Positions 48,901-59,200 of a stretch of DNA of 64,000 nt are shown in pieces. The notes beneath the pieces are model-generated. The model was not told the DNA's origin. It made no database searches and worked only from the letters and a program-made list of their open reading frames with translations. This stretch comes from Silene latifolia (Eukaryota > Streptophyta > Magnoliopsida > Caryophyllales > Caryophyllaceae). Position 1 is the first letter of the stretch, and every line of letters begins with the position of its first letter. The translations under genes and the position numbers were made by a program. Location: assembly GCF_048544455.1 (NCBI RefSeq), contig NC_133538.1, positions 20,818,469 through 20,882,468 of the forward strand, given 5' to 3'.

Positions 48901-51900
48901 TTTCTATTTTAGAGAATTTCTTTGCTCAAGTAGAAAATTTTTATAACTGCACTGTCAAGATGCTTAGGAGTGACAATGGGACTGAGGTTATTCAAGATAC
49001 TTGTTTAGGTCTCCTGGCAAGTAAGGGTATAATACACCAAAAGAGTGTGCCAGGGGTACCCCAACAAAATGGTAGGGTAGAAAGAAAGTATCGGCATTTG
49101 GTTGAGACTGCTAGAGCCATGATGCTCTTTGCTAAGTTGCCAAGAAGGTTTTGGGGTGAGAGTATCTTAGCTGCTACCTACCTTATCAATAAGCTTCCAT
49201 CATCTGTCCTGGAATGGAAGACTCCTTATGAAGTTTTAATGGGCAAATTGCCCACTTATGAGGAGCTTAGGATTTTTGGGTGCTTATGCTATGCCCCCAC
49301 AAACTCTTTAGCCAAGGACAAGTTTGCCTCCAAAGGGAGAAGATGCATGTTTATTGGATATCCTTTTGGACAAAAGGCTTACAAGCTCATCACAAGATTT
49401 TTGTAAGTAGAGATGTTATTTTCTTGGAAAATAAGTTCCCCTACCATGATCAGTTGGATAGTTCTGGCACTGATCCCTATAAGTTTCCTGTTCATACTGA
49501 TATTGATAATGAACCAAGTTTTTCTCCTCCTCCTTTTGAAAATGTACAAAGAAATAATACTACTTCTTCATTTACACATTCAGAAATTCCAAATAATACT
49601 ACAATATCCAATAATATACCTAATACTATTCCTAATACTAATACTAGCATACCAACTGTGTCTAGACAGTCTGTCAGACATAAAACTATTTCTTCTAGAC
49701 TGACAGGGTTTGTAGTTCCTAATAATATTCAGAATATGTTGCATAAGGATTCTACTACTGGTTCTTCTGATGTTACAGCATCTTCAAATGCTGTTACTCA
49801 GACATTTGAACCCTCTTCTTACAGTCAGGCCAAAAATGACCCTAATTGGGTCTCAGCTATGACCAAAGAATTGCAAGCCTTGGAATCCAATGGCACGTGG
49901 GATCTTGTACCCCTTCCTGCTGGTTTCAAGGCCATAGGATCAAAATGGGTGTATAAAGTGAAGTTTAGACCTGATGGCAGTGTTGAAAGGCACAAAGCCA
50001 GACTTGTGGCTAAGGGATATAGTCAAGTGGAAGGGAAGGATTATAAGCACACTTTTTCCCCTGTTGCTAAGTTTGTGACTGTTAGAATATTCTTGGCAGT
50101 AGCAGCAGCTAGACAGTGGTCTATTCATCAGTTAGACATTAATAATGCCTTCCTCCATGGCTTCCTTGATGAAGAGGTATACATGCTTCCACCAGAAGGG
50201 TACACTAAAGCTTCCTCAGGGCAAGAGTGCAAATTAAAGAGATCCCTATATGGTCTCAAACAGGCTTCCAGGCATTGGAACATTGAGCTCACCAGACTTC
50301 TTTTATCACTTAGCTTTGTCCAATCCAAAAGTGATTATTCTTTGTTTATCAGGAAAGAGAATGATCTGGTTACCATTGTGCTTGTTTATGTTGATGATCT
50401 TCTCATTACTGGAAATCACACAACATTCATTCCTACTCTCAAAAGAGCTTTGGACAAAGCATTCACTATTAAAGACCTTGGGCTCATCAGATATTTCTTA
50501 GGGTTAGAGGTTTTGCAGTCTCCTGAAGGGATTCTCTTGAATCAGAGGAAGTATGTACAGGATACAGGCATGCAGGATGCCAAATCTGCTGATTTTCCTC
50601 TTCCTAGAGGACTGCATCTTTCTACTGATGATGGTTTGCCACTTTCAGACCCAGAATCTTACAGACGGTTGGTAGGCAGACTGTTGTACTTAAATTTGAC
50701 TAGGCCTGATTTGTCCTATGCCATTCAACATCTTAGCCAATTTTTAAGTGTTCCCAGGGAACCACATTTCCAGGCTGCACTCCACGTGGTAAGGTATCTC
50801 AAGGGCACTGTGGATGCAACACTTTTTTACCCTGCTAATAATGCTCTGAACTTAAAAGCATATTGTGATGCAGATTGGGGTTCTTGCACTTTCAGTTGCA
50901 GATCCTTAACTGGTCACTGTGTGTTTCTTGGAGAGTCACTCATTTCTTGGAAAACAAAAAGCAAAAAACCATTTCAAAAAGCTCTGCAGAATCAGAGTAT
51001 AGGGCTATGTCGTATACAGCTTCTGAGATTGTGTGGGTACAAGCCCTGCTGCAGGATTTTGGGGTCACAGTAGCTTTACCTATTCAGTTGAACTGTGACA
51101 ATAAAGCAGCTCAACACATTGCTGCCAACCCTGTCTTCCATGAGCGCACTAAACACATCAATATAGACTGCCATTACATTCGTGAAAGGATTCAAGAAGG
51201 CCTGATTTGTACCAATCATGTGAAATCAAGCTTACAATTGGCAGATCTCATGACCAAGCCCCTAGGAGCTCAACAGCATCACTTCTTAGCTTCCAAGTTA
51301 GGATTGCAATTCACATCTGTTCATGAGCATCCAACTTGAGGGGGGGCTATGAAAGCAAGGGCTTGTGAGTGTGCTGATGACAGGAGCCCACACTGAAGAC
51401 CTGCATTCGTTCTGACCTAGAAGCTTCTTTGTACAGTTAACATTGTAGATTGACAGCTGGCACAGTTGACCATTGTAACTAACTATTGACCTAGTTTGTT
51501 AGAGAAGTAGTTAGTTTTAGTTTGTATATAAAACAATCCTTGTAACAGAATTCATTAACTTAATGCATTTACAAATTCTATTTACCTCTCTCTCTACTTT
51601 CTTTCTCTCTCTAAACCGTTACAGATATTTTGTTTCATCAAGCTTTGAGTTCATCATCAATGGCTTCCTTAAGCTCCATTAATGGAGGTCTCTTAGCTCA
51701 TATTGCTCAAATTCACAATAACAATATTCGAGGTCATTTATTTAAAGTAAGTTTTACTTCTTAAAAAGCGTGAGACTGAAGTGTTCCTGGTTATGAGAAT
51801 CGGATTGGTCATATACTGTTTTATGCTAATGAGTTTTGAATCTAGCTTATGAGTACCGCGCTCAAGAACTTATCATCTAGACTAGCTGACATCTACTCAA

Positions 51901-52279
51901 GTATTCATGTTGAGTTCTCATGAAGTTATGTTTTGTAGTGAGGCTAGGAAATCTTCGATCAGAGCACCTGTTGAAGAAGTGCTTGACAATCTCATTTACC
52001 ATTACAGTCCAACATACTGTGGCAAAGCAGGGTAAGCTTCCAGTGTCCAATACTTGTATAAATCCTTTTTAGGCTAATGTTAACGTAAAACCACCTGTAG
52101 ATCTGATATTAACTTCTCGATTCGAGAATTAACCGCTTCCTGGAGTGTTTTACATATATTTTTCCTTGAGACAATTTTTAAGGGACACACTGATCACTTG
52201 TAGAGTTATAGACAACCTTTGCTAACTCTTCTGTTTTGTTAACAGGAAAGGCTTTGACGAGGTCTATATCTTTGCATAA
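39988..52279 (+). CDS. GGH: Gamma-glutamyl hydrolase, 10 exons, 369 aa
   Basis: This enzyme cuts gamma-glutamyl tails from folyl- and antifolyl-polyglutamates, mainly in the vacuole. Exons: 39988-40395, 41075-41161, 41263-41352, 41506-41600, 42277-42337, 42997-43086, 43195-43257, 43694-43782, 51939-52031, 52246-52279. All introns are GT..AG and the frame closes at TAA (1110 nt). Residues about 12-30 form a hydrophobic signal sequence. A poly-Asn tract is N55-N62. The peptidase C26 (class I glutamine amidotransferase-like) fold starts RPVIGIVTHPGDGASGR. The nucleophile is Cys183 in YAICLGFE, and the catalytic His296 lies in FQWHPE. The C-terminus YCGKAGKGFDEVYIF matches plant enzymes. Intron 8 spans 8156 bp because of a nested MITE pair and copia-B. 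An AATAAA at 52472 may be the poly(A) signal. The gene looks intact if intron 8 is spliced. Confidence 0.92.
40150..40173 (+). repeat. (AAT)8 microsatellite coding for poly-Asn
   Basis: Eight uninterrupted AAT codons encode N55-N62 of gamma-glutamyl hydrolase, between the signal sequence and the catalytic domain. ATT AAT follows. Length changes here would stay in frame. Confidence 0.9.
40682..40788 (+). mobile_element. Short tRNA-derived SINE in GGH intron 1
   Basis: The 107-bp element has an A-box-like TAGCTTAGTTGG and a B-box-like TTTCAAATCCC about 30 bp apart, and ends in an A-run (40776-40788). An 11-bp target duplication CTATTTTGGAG lies at 40671-40681 and 40789-40799. Confidence 0.8.
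43783..45052 (+). other. GGH intron 8, first 1.27 kb
   Basis: Ordinary AT-rich intron sequence after the donor at 43783. I see no element with clear ends here. Confidence 0.5.
45061..46281. mobile_element. hAT-like MITE with GACACG repeats, TSD GTCATAAC
   Basis: Terminal inverted repeats CTGTGTTACTCCGACACG and (rc) CTGTGTTACTCAGACACG differ at one base. The 8-bp direct repeat GTCATAAC lies at 45053-45060 and 46282-46289, as expected for the hAT superfamily. Both subterminal regions are crowded with GACACG/CGTGTC hexamers (45070-45180 and 45570-45675), which could be transposase-binding repeats. A second MITE is nested at 45676-46255. There is no coding capacity. Confidence 0.8.
45676..46255. 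mobile_element. hAT-like MITE nested in the GACACG MITE
   Basis: Ends are CAGGGTTGCCGAATTC and (rc) CAGGGTTACCTAATTCG. The flanks CGTGTCGC (45668-45675) and CGTGTCGG (46256-46263) match at 7 of 8 bases. CAGGG termini and an 8-bp TSD fit hAT. The interior is full of AATTCGC/GCGAATT repeats. Confidence 0.75.
46290..46659 (+). repeat. Copia-B 5' LTR
   Basis: The 370-bp LTR starts TATGGAAGCAAGG and ends AATTCACA. TATATAAAA at 46467-46475 is a good TATA box. A CT-rich stretch follows (about 46529-46555). Confidence 0.92.
46846..47748 (+). CDS. gag: Copia-B gag, 300 aa
   Basis: This nucleocapsid-type gag has a UBN2/gag-polypeptide domain at about residues 20-230 (NFMSWSRCVIMALGTKNK, the SIDPDLKENFITCKSAKALW stretch, YFTKLKRNWDDID) and a zinc knuckle near the end, WCYHCNKKGHLPEACF, a perfect CX2CX4HX4C. 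The frame is intact and ends in TAA at 47746. Pol resumes in other frames, so the usual gag-pol fusion is lost. It forms particles and binds RNA in a working element. Confidence 0.85.
   Translation: MSTATVATDASYSNPYDDPTFLANSDSPAMELGNTKFSGKNFMSWSRCVIMALGTKNKQGFLSGAVAMPALTSPKHSQWIRSDYMVRCWLLNSIDPDLKENFITCKSAKALWTDLCERYGQSNAPLLFQLKKELRNISQGNDTVVEYFTKLKRNWDDIDELEVIPECECGAVDKCTCNLYRKMLDMSLREKVLNFLMGLSDVYEHPRSNILAMDPLPPLNKVYSIIQQIESQKMISSIVSSSQDVSAMNVSKQGTGKGPWNVWKREDKKEEKKSKVDDRWCYHCNKKGHLPEACFIKFLN
48038..51339 (+). pseudogene. pol: Copia-B pol, frameshifted
   Basis: Protease lies at about 48157 (WIIDSGATDHMTG). The pre-integrase zinc region lies at 48593-48780 (HARLGHTSLSKMQ, CETCLQAKIH). After a frameshift at about 48775, integrase follows (HVDLWGPYK, LRSDNGTEV, PQQNGRVERK). 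A further frame change at about 49390 leads to RT at 49820-50560 (LDINNAFLHGFL, KRSLYGLKQASRHW, VYVDDLLITGN) with a small deletion after NQRKYVQD. RNase H begins AYCDADWGS. A frameshift in an A-run at about 50955 follows, then SSAESEYRAM and LADLMTKPLG to 51339. Gag to protease (47749-48140) is scrambled. At least four breaks exist despite the near-identical LTRs. Some are one-base changes in homopolymers and could be assembly errors. Confidence 0.85.
51348..51717 (+). repeat. Copia-B 3' LTR
   Basis: 370 bp, identical to the 5' LTR except for three bases near its start. It lies 221 bp upstream of GGH exon 9. It offers a promoter and a polyadenylation region in the sense direction inside the gene. 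Confidence 0.93.
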
Positions 52280-53124
52280 TTGTCGACTTCCACTCTTCCA
52301 GCATTGTTGTTTCTGAGGACTATTATTCTCTTTCTCCCATGTGTACAGAGATACAATGTAAATTTATCAATGTTTGATTTATAAATAATACAGTAACAAT
52401 TTACATATTACTGTATTGAGGTAGATAATTCTGGTCATAGTCCGTCCATATTATTTGATGGCTTTGACCACAATAAATGGCCATGTTCTTTTCGGTTGGA
52501 CTTAATGAACTGAATTGAACCGAATGACGCTTGACCTCAACTGAAGAGTTAATTTGTGTTCATTTTTACCATAATTAGTGAAAATATCCTGTGAATCTTA
52601 CCAAAGTTATTAATGCATACCCTAACACACATTAGAAAAACCGATTTTGCAAAATAGATTCAATGTTTCAAGATAGATGAAAAGCCCCCTGATCCCCATT
52701 GAAGACTGGGTTGCATAAAAGTATGACTTCCAATAAAAAGGATGTACTTCAAATCTCTAATTACTCGCCTTCTTACCAAAATGATCTCACCGTCTTGTTC
52801 ACTTGTTTAATTAGTCTTTAGTTCATATAAAATAAAAAAATTGGCAGAAAGATCAAATATTGATCTTGTTACAAGTTAATAATAAATTGCAAATTCTTAA
52901 TTAAGATGGTTTTAAGCATGAAATCAATTTAAAACATTTAAATCGGTCTTAAGATAGAAATTTATTCAAAATCAATCCAAAAGATAAAAGTTAAACAAAT
53001 TTCCACTCTCTTCGATAAAAATTATAGATTATGCTCTGTAGTATAATGACCCGATCCGAACCGACTGGTCGTCAACCACGAACCCAAACCCAATAGGCTA
53101 ATATACATACGACAAGGACGGAGT
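52280..53124 (+). other. Intergenic region between GGH and POLD3
   Basis: It holds the GGH 3' untranslated region (AATAAA at 52472-52477) and the POLD3 upstream region. I see no gene or element in it. Confidence 0.5.
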
Positions 53125-53134
53125 GGCGGGAAAA
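53125..53134 (-). promoter_or_regulatory. E2F site in POLD3 promoter
   Basis: GGCGGGAAAA, on the other strand TTTTCCCGCC, matches the E2F consensus TTTCCCGC exactly. It lies 92 bp before the POLD3 ATG. Plant replication genes are commonly switched on at G1/S by E2F through such sites, and the encoded protein is a replication factor. The match is seen; regulation is inferred. Confidence 0.7.
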
Positions 53135-53225
53135 ATAGAAATGTATTGACCCCTAAAAACTGCGAACATCTTTGCGCCTCTCTCTTCCTCTCTTCTCACT
53201 TCTTCTCATACTCAAACCCACAAAA

Positions 53226-56200
53226 ATGTCGGAATTCGAAATCTCAGGAATTCCTGATGAGATTCAAGCTCTCGTATCTGATCACCTTCAAGTGGTCATT
53301 TCTCTCTCTTTATTTTGCCCTAATTTTGTATTTCATTATCCTCGATTTACCCCTTTTCCCCTAATTTTGCTCATGTCGCATAATATTGTTTTTTTCTCTT
53401 TTCATTGTCGTTACTTTAATGGGTTTTAGAAATTTGGTACTGGGTTTTTGTTGAAATGCTTGTTGATTGTCAAAGTTCCTCGCTTTTCTCGTTATAGCCT
53501 TGGATTATTAGTGTTATGGTATGATTATGCGATTTGTTTGATTAATTGATGTTCTAAATCTAGAGTTGAGATTTTCGGTGTGAGAGGATTCCGTGGCGCT
53601 AACGTATTTTGCTCTTGGGTAGGTGGAAGGATTTTGTTTGGGTTTTTAAAGAAGTTAAAAGGAAAATTAGCTAAGTTCATTTAGCCATCTAGAGTCAAGT
53701 TAAGAACTTATTTTTAGTTTATAACTTATGATTAATTTGTAGCTTAAAGGACGTAAGGATGAATGTGATGTCGTTATAGATGACGGGAAAGAAATTGAAG
53801 AAATGTAGAAGCTATAGTAATATCCTGGATTTTTTTTTTTGTAGATTTATGTAGAAGGCGGTGTTAGTTGGATCGATTCGATAGCTTAGAGCTCTCAGTA
53901 AAAGGACACCACTTTATGAGAAGCTGTGCTCTTTTACTTGGAGATATTCTGGCTAGGCCTATTTAGTGAATTTCAGTAACATCACGATTAGAAATCTATT
54001 TGGGCACTTGGGCAACCAAGAGCTTTGTTGTATTGACAACTACTCCGTAACTCTTAGGGTGGAAATCAGCCTGGTAATATTGATGAGTAGAATACATTCT
54101 GATGTCAGAGCTTGTCAAATTATGTTTCTCTTGGTGCTAATATTTTGCACATTTACCTCTTGGTTGAGTATGGCGGAGATGCGTATGTTGAGGTGGATGT
54201 GCGGCCATACAAGGAAAGATCGATTAAAGAATGAGGTGATTAGGGAAAAGTTAAAGTGGCGCCAATAGAGGACAAGATGATGGAAAATCGACTAAGATGG
54301 TTTGGCCATGTGAGAAGGAGACCTATGGACGCACCAGTAAACAAAAAAGGTTCCTAGGGGTAGAGGGAGACCGAGACAGACATGGTTGAGAGTGATAGAG
54401 CACAATATGAGATTTCTAGGGCTTGAGGAGAGAATGGTGACGGAGAGGGCACAATGGAGGGAAATGATACATGTGGATTTTTAGTATTTGATGTTATTTG
54501 ACATATTTAGTGTTTTTATTTAATTTTTAAAAAAATTATTTGTTCTTTTCTCCTTTATTATACTTTTTTTACCAACCACTTTCTTATATATTTTACTTGG
54601 TCTACTTTTAAGGTATCCGGACCCTTAAATTTTACTTCGGTTTTCAAAATCGTTTTAATCTTTATTCTCGATTTAAATTTTAAGTTTTTATAAAAGAAAT
54701 CCGGACTTCGATTTTAAAACCTATAAGTTTACCTTGACTTTTGTATTATGTTTTGCTCTCCCTTTTGTTTTTCATTTTTCCTTTTCTATTTTTTTCGCAT
54801 TTTGAGGTGTGCGTTCACCCATGGATGGTTCTAAAGGATGATTCATGTCAGCCGACCCCAAATCATTTTGGGATTAAGGCTCTGATGTTGTTGTTGTTTA
54901 CCTCTTGGTTGACAAAGTTGGAACAATAACAGAATACATTACAGTGCAATGTCATTGGTAGCATGAAGAAGTTCCTGTAAGATGTTAAGATCTGCGTCAT
55001 CTTATGTTATACTTCATACTTTTTGCTAGAAAAGTTCTCACTGGATAGCATTGTTGCAGGGCCGTCTAACAGGTGATAAATTGGTTTAGAGAAGAGGACC
55101 CTAGAGTTTGGGGTCGTAATGATCTGTGTGTATCATTATGGTTATCTTTTGTATGTGAGAATCAAATATTTCATTATAGTATAATGGTCAAGACCATTAT
55201 ACATTTTAATGAGCAGTGGTGTAGGTTTGAATTCTCTACTTATTATATTAATTAACCATCAAAGCTATGTGAAGGGCCTAAATTTTGACCTTTGCCCATG
55301 CCCTCCTTCAGTGAGACGATCCTGTATTGTTGTTATTCGTTTGAGGTTATTTTGGGTCATATTGCGTTACCTTTTGCATTGAGTATGGCTGACCAAGTTA
55401 CTTCTCTCTTGGCAGGTTTCATACAAGTGGCTTAGTCGCAAATTTCTGGTGTCATCAAATGCGGCTAAGCGGTGAGACTAGACTTCCACAAATTTGTTCA
55501 AAATGTTTTTTTTTTCTTATATAGACACTTATGTCTCGACTTCGTCTAGGTTACTTCAGGAGTTAGTGGAAAAACATGAAGATGAATTAGAAGTCATATA
55601 CTCTGTGGCAGGTTGGTTAAAAGGCTCTACAACGTTCCAGACAAAACTTGTCCCTAAACCCAAACTTGAAGGTGAAGCTTCTATTTAGTTTTTAGTCTGT
55701 CTTATGCTTTTACCGTTTTCACTAGATGTGAATAATTGCTTAGTTGATGCAGACTTGCGGCGTGCATAGAGAGTCCTCTTGATTTTTTCTGATGCAGTTC
55801 ACTTTCTGATATCAAAAGAGATCTCATTTGTCATATCTCTTTCATCTCATTTGTCATATCTCGTTCACTTTCTGATATCAAACCAATCCCAAGTTCATCG
55901 GATAGTCCATTTACTTTCTGGCTAACTTATATATAGAAGCACCAATCATTTCTTTTCATTTGTCTGCCTGCATTTTGTCTATGATTTCAGTTCTGATGAA
56001 TCACAAAATACAATATTTTTCGTATAAAAAATTTTATTCTAGTTCTACACTTCTTCTAGAAAAGCTAAAAAAAAGGAGTCATGCATGACTTAAGTAGAAA
56101 ATTAGATCGTGTATGAAACCTTTAGTGGGAGTTTGGTTCCGAGTGGGGAAAGGGAATAAGAAAGGGAAACAAGGGGAAAGAAATTGAATTCCCTTTGATT

Positions 56201-59200
56201 AAAAGGCTTATTTGGTTTGGAACATAATGGGAAATGTTCACCCACCATGGAAACCCAACAACCACCATTCAAATACCATTAAAACACACCACTACCCATA
56301 ACCACCACCACCAACGGCGGCCCTTCATCGCTCCAATCGCCGACTTGCGGCTCATATGCCCCACAGTCGCCGGGGCTCCGCTTCCCTTCCCCGTCCCCAA
56401 TTCACCCTCGTTCCCTCATCAGGCCACCTTCATTGAAATTCTCTCCCCATCGCCGACCACCATGACCCCCACTTTATAAATCCCATGGTGTGTTTGGGGT
56501 TGGGGAAAAAGGTTTCCGGGGTAGAGATATTGTTTTTCCGGTGAGGGATGTGATGGTCGACGCCCGACGGTGGGGCTATGGTTTCGACACAGATGGTGAA
56601 GAGGTGAATCGCCGGCGAGGAGGGGAGGTGGGGAGGTGCTGAAAGCTGTAGTGGTTGGAGTTGGGGAGACGGTGGGAAAGAATGAAGAGGGGAAACAGTC
56701 GAAAAAAAGTGAAACAAACTACCATAAAAGGAATAGGAGAGTATGATTCCCATTCCCTTTCTTGTAGACCCCCAAATTGATTGAACATCTATCTATTTAA
56801 CTTAAAAAAACTCTACAAAAATTCCAAACCTGTTGATATATTTTGTTTTATAGACGTATCTCTGCAACTATATCCTTAATTTTAAATCAGAGTCCCCGTG
56901 TTTGAAATTTTGAGTCTTGCCGAGTCTGGAACTTCGATACTTACCCCTGTACTACACTTCTACCCAAGTCGATGAGTCATAGGTTAACTCCACACTTTTG
57001 TTTAGGGAAAGGATTCTTTTATCGGCTCTCTTCCCTCCCTTGTTTATAAATGCTGTTCTTGTAGGCTCATGATGGTCCATGGAAGGAGATTTGATTAGCT
57101 TTTACAACACAGTTTAGAAAATGCTGATTTGTATGTTTAGGCTTGCATATAATTACACCTAATAAAACAAAATTCTGTTGACTATTTCCAGAGGCCAAGC
57201 ATGATTTTGATGGTAATTGCTCGGTCCAAGTTTACAGTGTTCAAAGTTGTATTCCAAATGATGTAGCAGCTATATGGAACGCGGAGTTTATTCAAACAGA
57301 GGAGCTCTCCAAGCAAGCTTTGACAGAAGTTAATTGTCTCAGCAATAATAGGTAAAGGTGTAAAGCTAAATTTGCTGGATCAGCTTACTTATATACACTT
57401 CCAATACTTTGTATAAATGTGTTGGTAGTGTATTTCACCTAAGCATTGTTAAGTGTGGTCTGCTCATATCGCCCTATGAATGTGGCTTGATGTACTTCTT
57501 GGTCCTTTTTGGTTCAGGTTCAGTGGGGTTTCAAATTTGTTTGTTAAGCGTAATGCTGATGATGTAGATTCTTTACCAATGACAGCTATGAAGGCTAAAG
57601 GGGCCGGTGCTTCTGGTCAGGTTAGAGGTAGTTTGGCCAACCAAATTAGTTCTATTCCACAGCCTCAGAAAAAGCTGCTACATTCAAGCCCAAATTTGCG
57701 TCTGCAGTCCAACACAACCTCTACGAAAAATGTAACTGATAAGCCTGCTGCTCGTGATCTCCAGAAGGAGGTAGCTAAAGATAAACTTCCTGTCTCTCTG
57801 TCTAAACAGAGAAGTCATAGTGACAAGAGTCCAACAGGAGGTTCTTTGGCAAATTTATGGGGTCGTGCATCTTCAAAATCAAACTCCTATAAAGAAGACA
57901 AAGATGCTGCTCAAAACTGTGGTGAGTCCATTTTCAGAATTTTTTTGTTGAGCAATAGACAACTTATTTTTTTGTTGTTAAGAGAGTCACAAGGGCAGTT
58001 TTGATGTTTACGGGTTTCAAACTCATGAGTATCTTCACATCTGCATAAAAATATTTTAGACATCTGTTGACTATGAAATGCATCCTGTAGAGCAACTCTG
58101 TACCAGACTAGATGTCACTTCCTCCTTGCCATTCATATGTATACCGTATACCTATTCCAATTTGGGTATTTCCAGTTAATTGTATACATTTCCTTATTTA
58201 GCAAGTTTTAACTCTTGAAGTTACAATTTTACCCTCAACCCATAACCCTTGCCACCTTCTCCTCACTTCCCACCAATACATCAGCCACCAAACTTACCTC
58301 TCACCAAGCCACCATAACACTCCCAGTCTACCACTATAGTTGCCGACAACACAACCACTGCCACCCCTAATTACCGCTTTGCCCACCAAGTCTACAATTA
58401 CCACTCAATCCTCCTACCTACAACCATCACCACTCAATCCACCATTTATAACTGCCTGGCACTCAAACAAACTCAACCACTCCATTCATTCATTCACAAC
58501 CAACCGCTCGACCACGAACACTAAATTATGACCCAGGAGCAGTTCTGACTGTGGTGGAGGTTGAAGGGGTCGACAGTGGACGTCGTTAGGACGAGGGACG
58601 ACATCTGGGCTCAAGCTGGTGGTTTTCGGTAAATATGTCGTTGAGTGTGAAGGTTAGTTATTTCTGGGCTTCGAATGGTGGTCTGACAGTGGCTAGGTGA
58701 TGCGTGACTGCGTGAGTGCTAAGTTAAGTGTCTTAGGTCAGGTGGTGTTGTAAACAGTGAGCAGATCGGGGATGATGGCAACCATGGGCGGATTTGGGAG
58801 GGCCCGGGTGGGTGCCCACCATGAAATATTAGAAATAAATATTTATGAGTATGATAATAGTGCATGAAGTTGTAGTCTAGGTAGCACCAAAACGGACACG
58901 GACACGGGACACGGATACGACACGGACACGTGACACGGCATCCCTTGATATTTAGGACACGGGACACGTTATTTAAATTTAATAAAATATATATTTTATA
59001 ATTATAAACGTTTGATTTTATTTTTATAAAAGTATTTGATATTAAATTTAAATAAGTGAAGCTAAAACTTGCCTTTGATTATAACTCGTTTTCATTTACC
59101 ATCCAAACGAATCTTTTAATCAATCTCTTTTGATAGCTCACTACACGCTTAAAGAACATCATTCAGCCCAAATGATGTCCAAATGTCATGGACACGCGTC

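Larger units (their letters stand above)
46290..51717 (+). mobile_element. Copia-B, young Ty1/copia element in GGH intron 8
   Basis: The 5428-bp element has two 370-bp LTRs (46290-46659, 51348-51717) that differ at only three bases by eye. The TSD ATAAC lies at 46285-46289 and 51718-51722. The PBS TGGTATCAGAGC follows the 5' LTR at 46660. A polypurine tract GAGGGGGGG precedes the 3' LTR. It is inserted exactly at the edge of the outer hAT-like MITE, using part of that MITE's own target duplication, and runs in the same direction as the host gene. Gag is intact but pol has several breaks. Confidence 0.95.

Noticed and set aside
53286..53294. Exact donor of POLD3 intron 1
   Set aside because: Both CAA|GTGGTC (exon end 53291) and GTG|GTCATT (53294) keep the frame; I used 53294 because the resulting LQVVSYKW fits plant relatives from memory, but the choice is not certain.
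56234..56753. Open frames on both strands in POLD3 intron 3
   Set aside because: GC-rich inverted-repeat DNA gives long frames on both strands; composition is Pro/Ser/His-rich with no domain, and the POLD3 frame splices across it.
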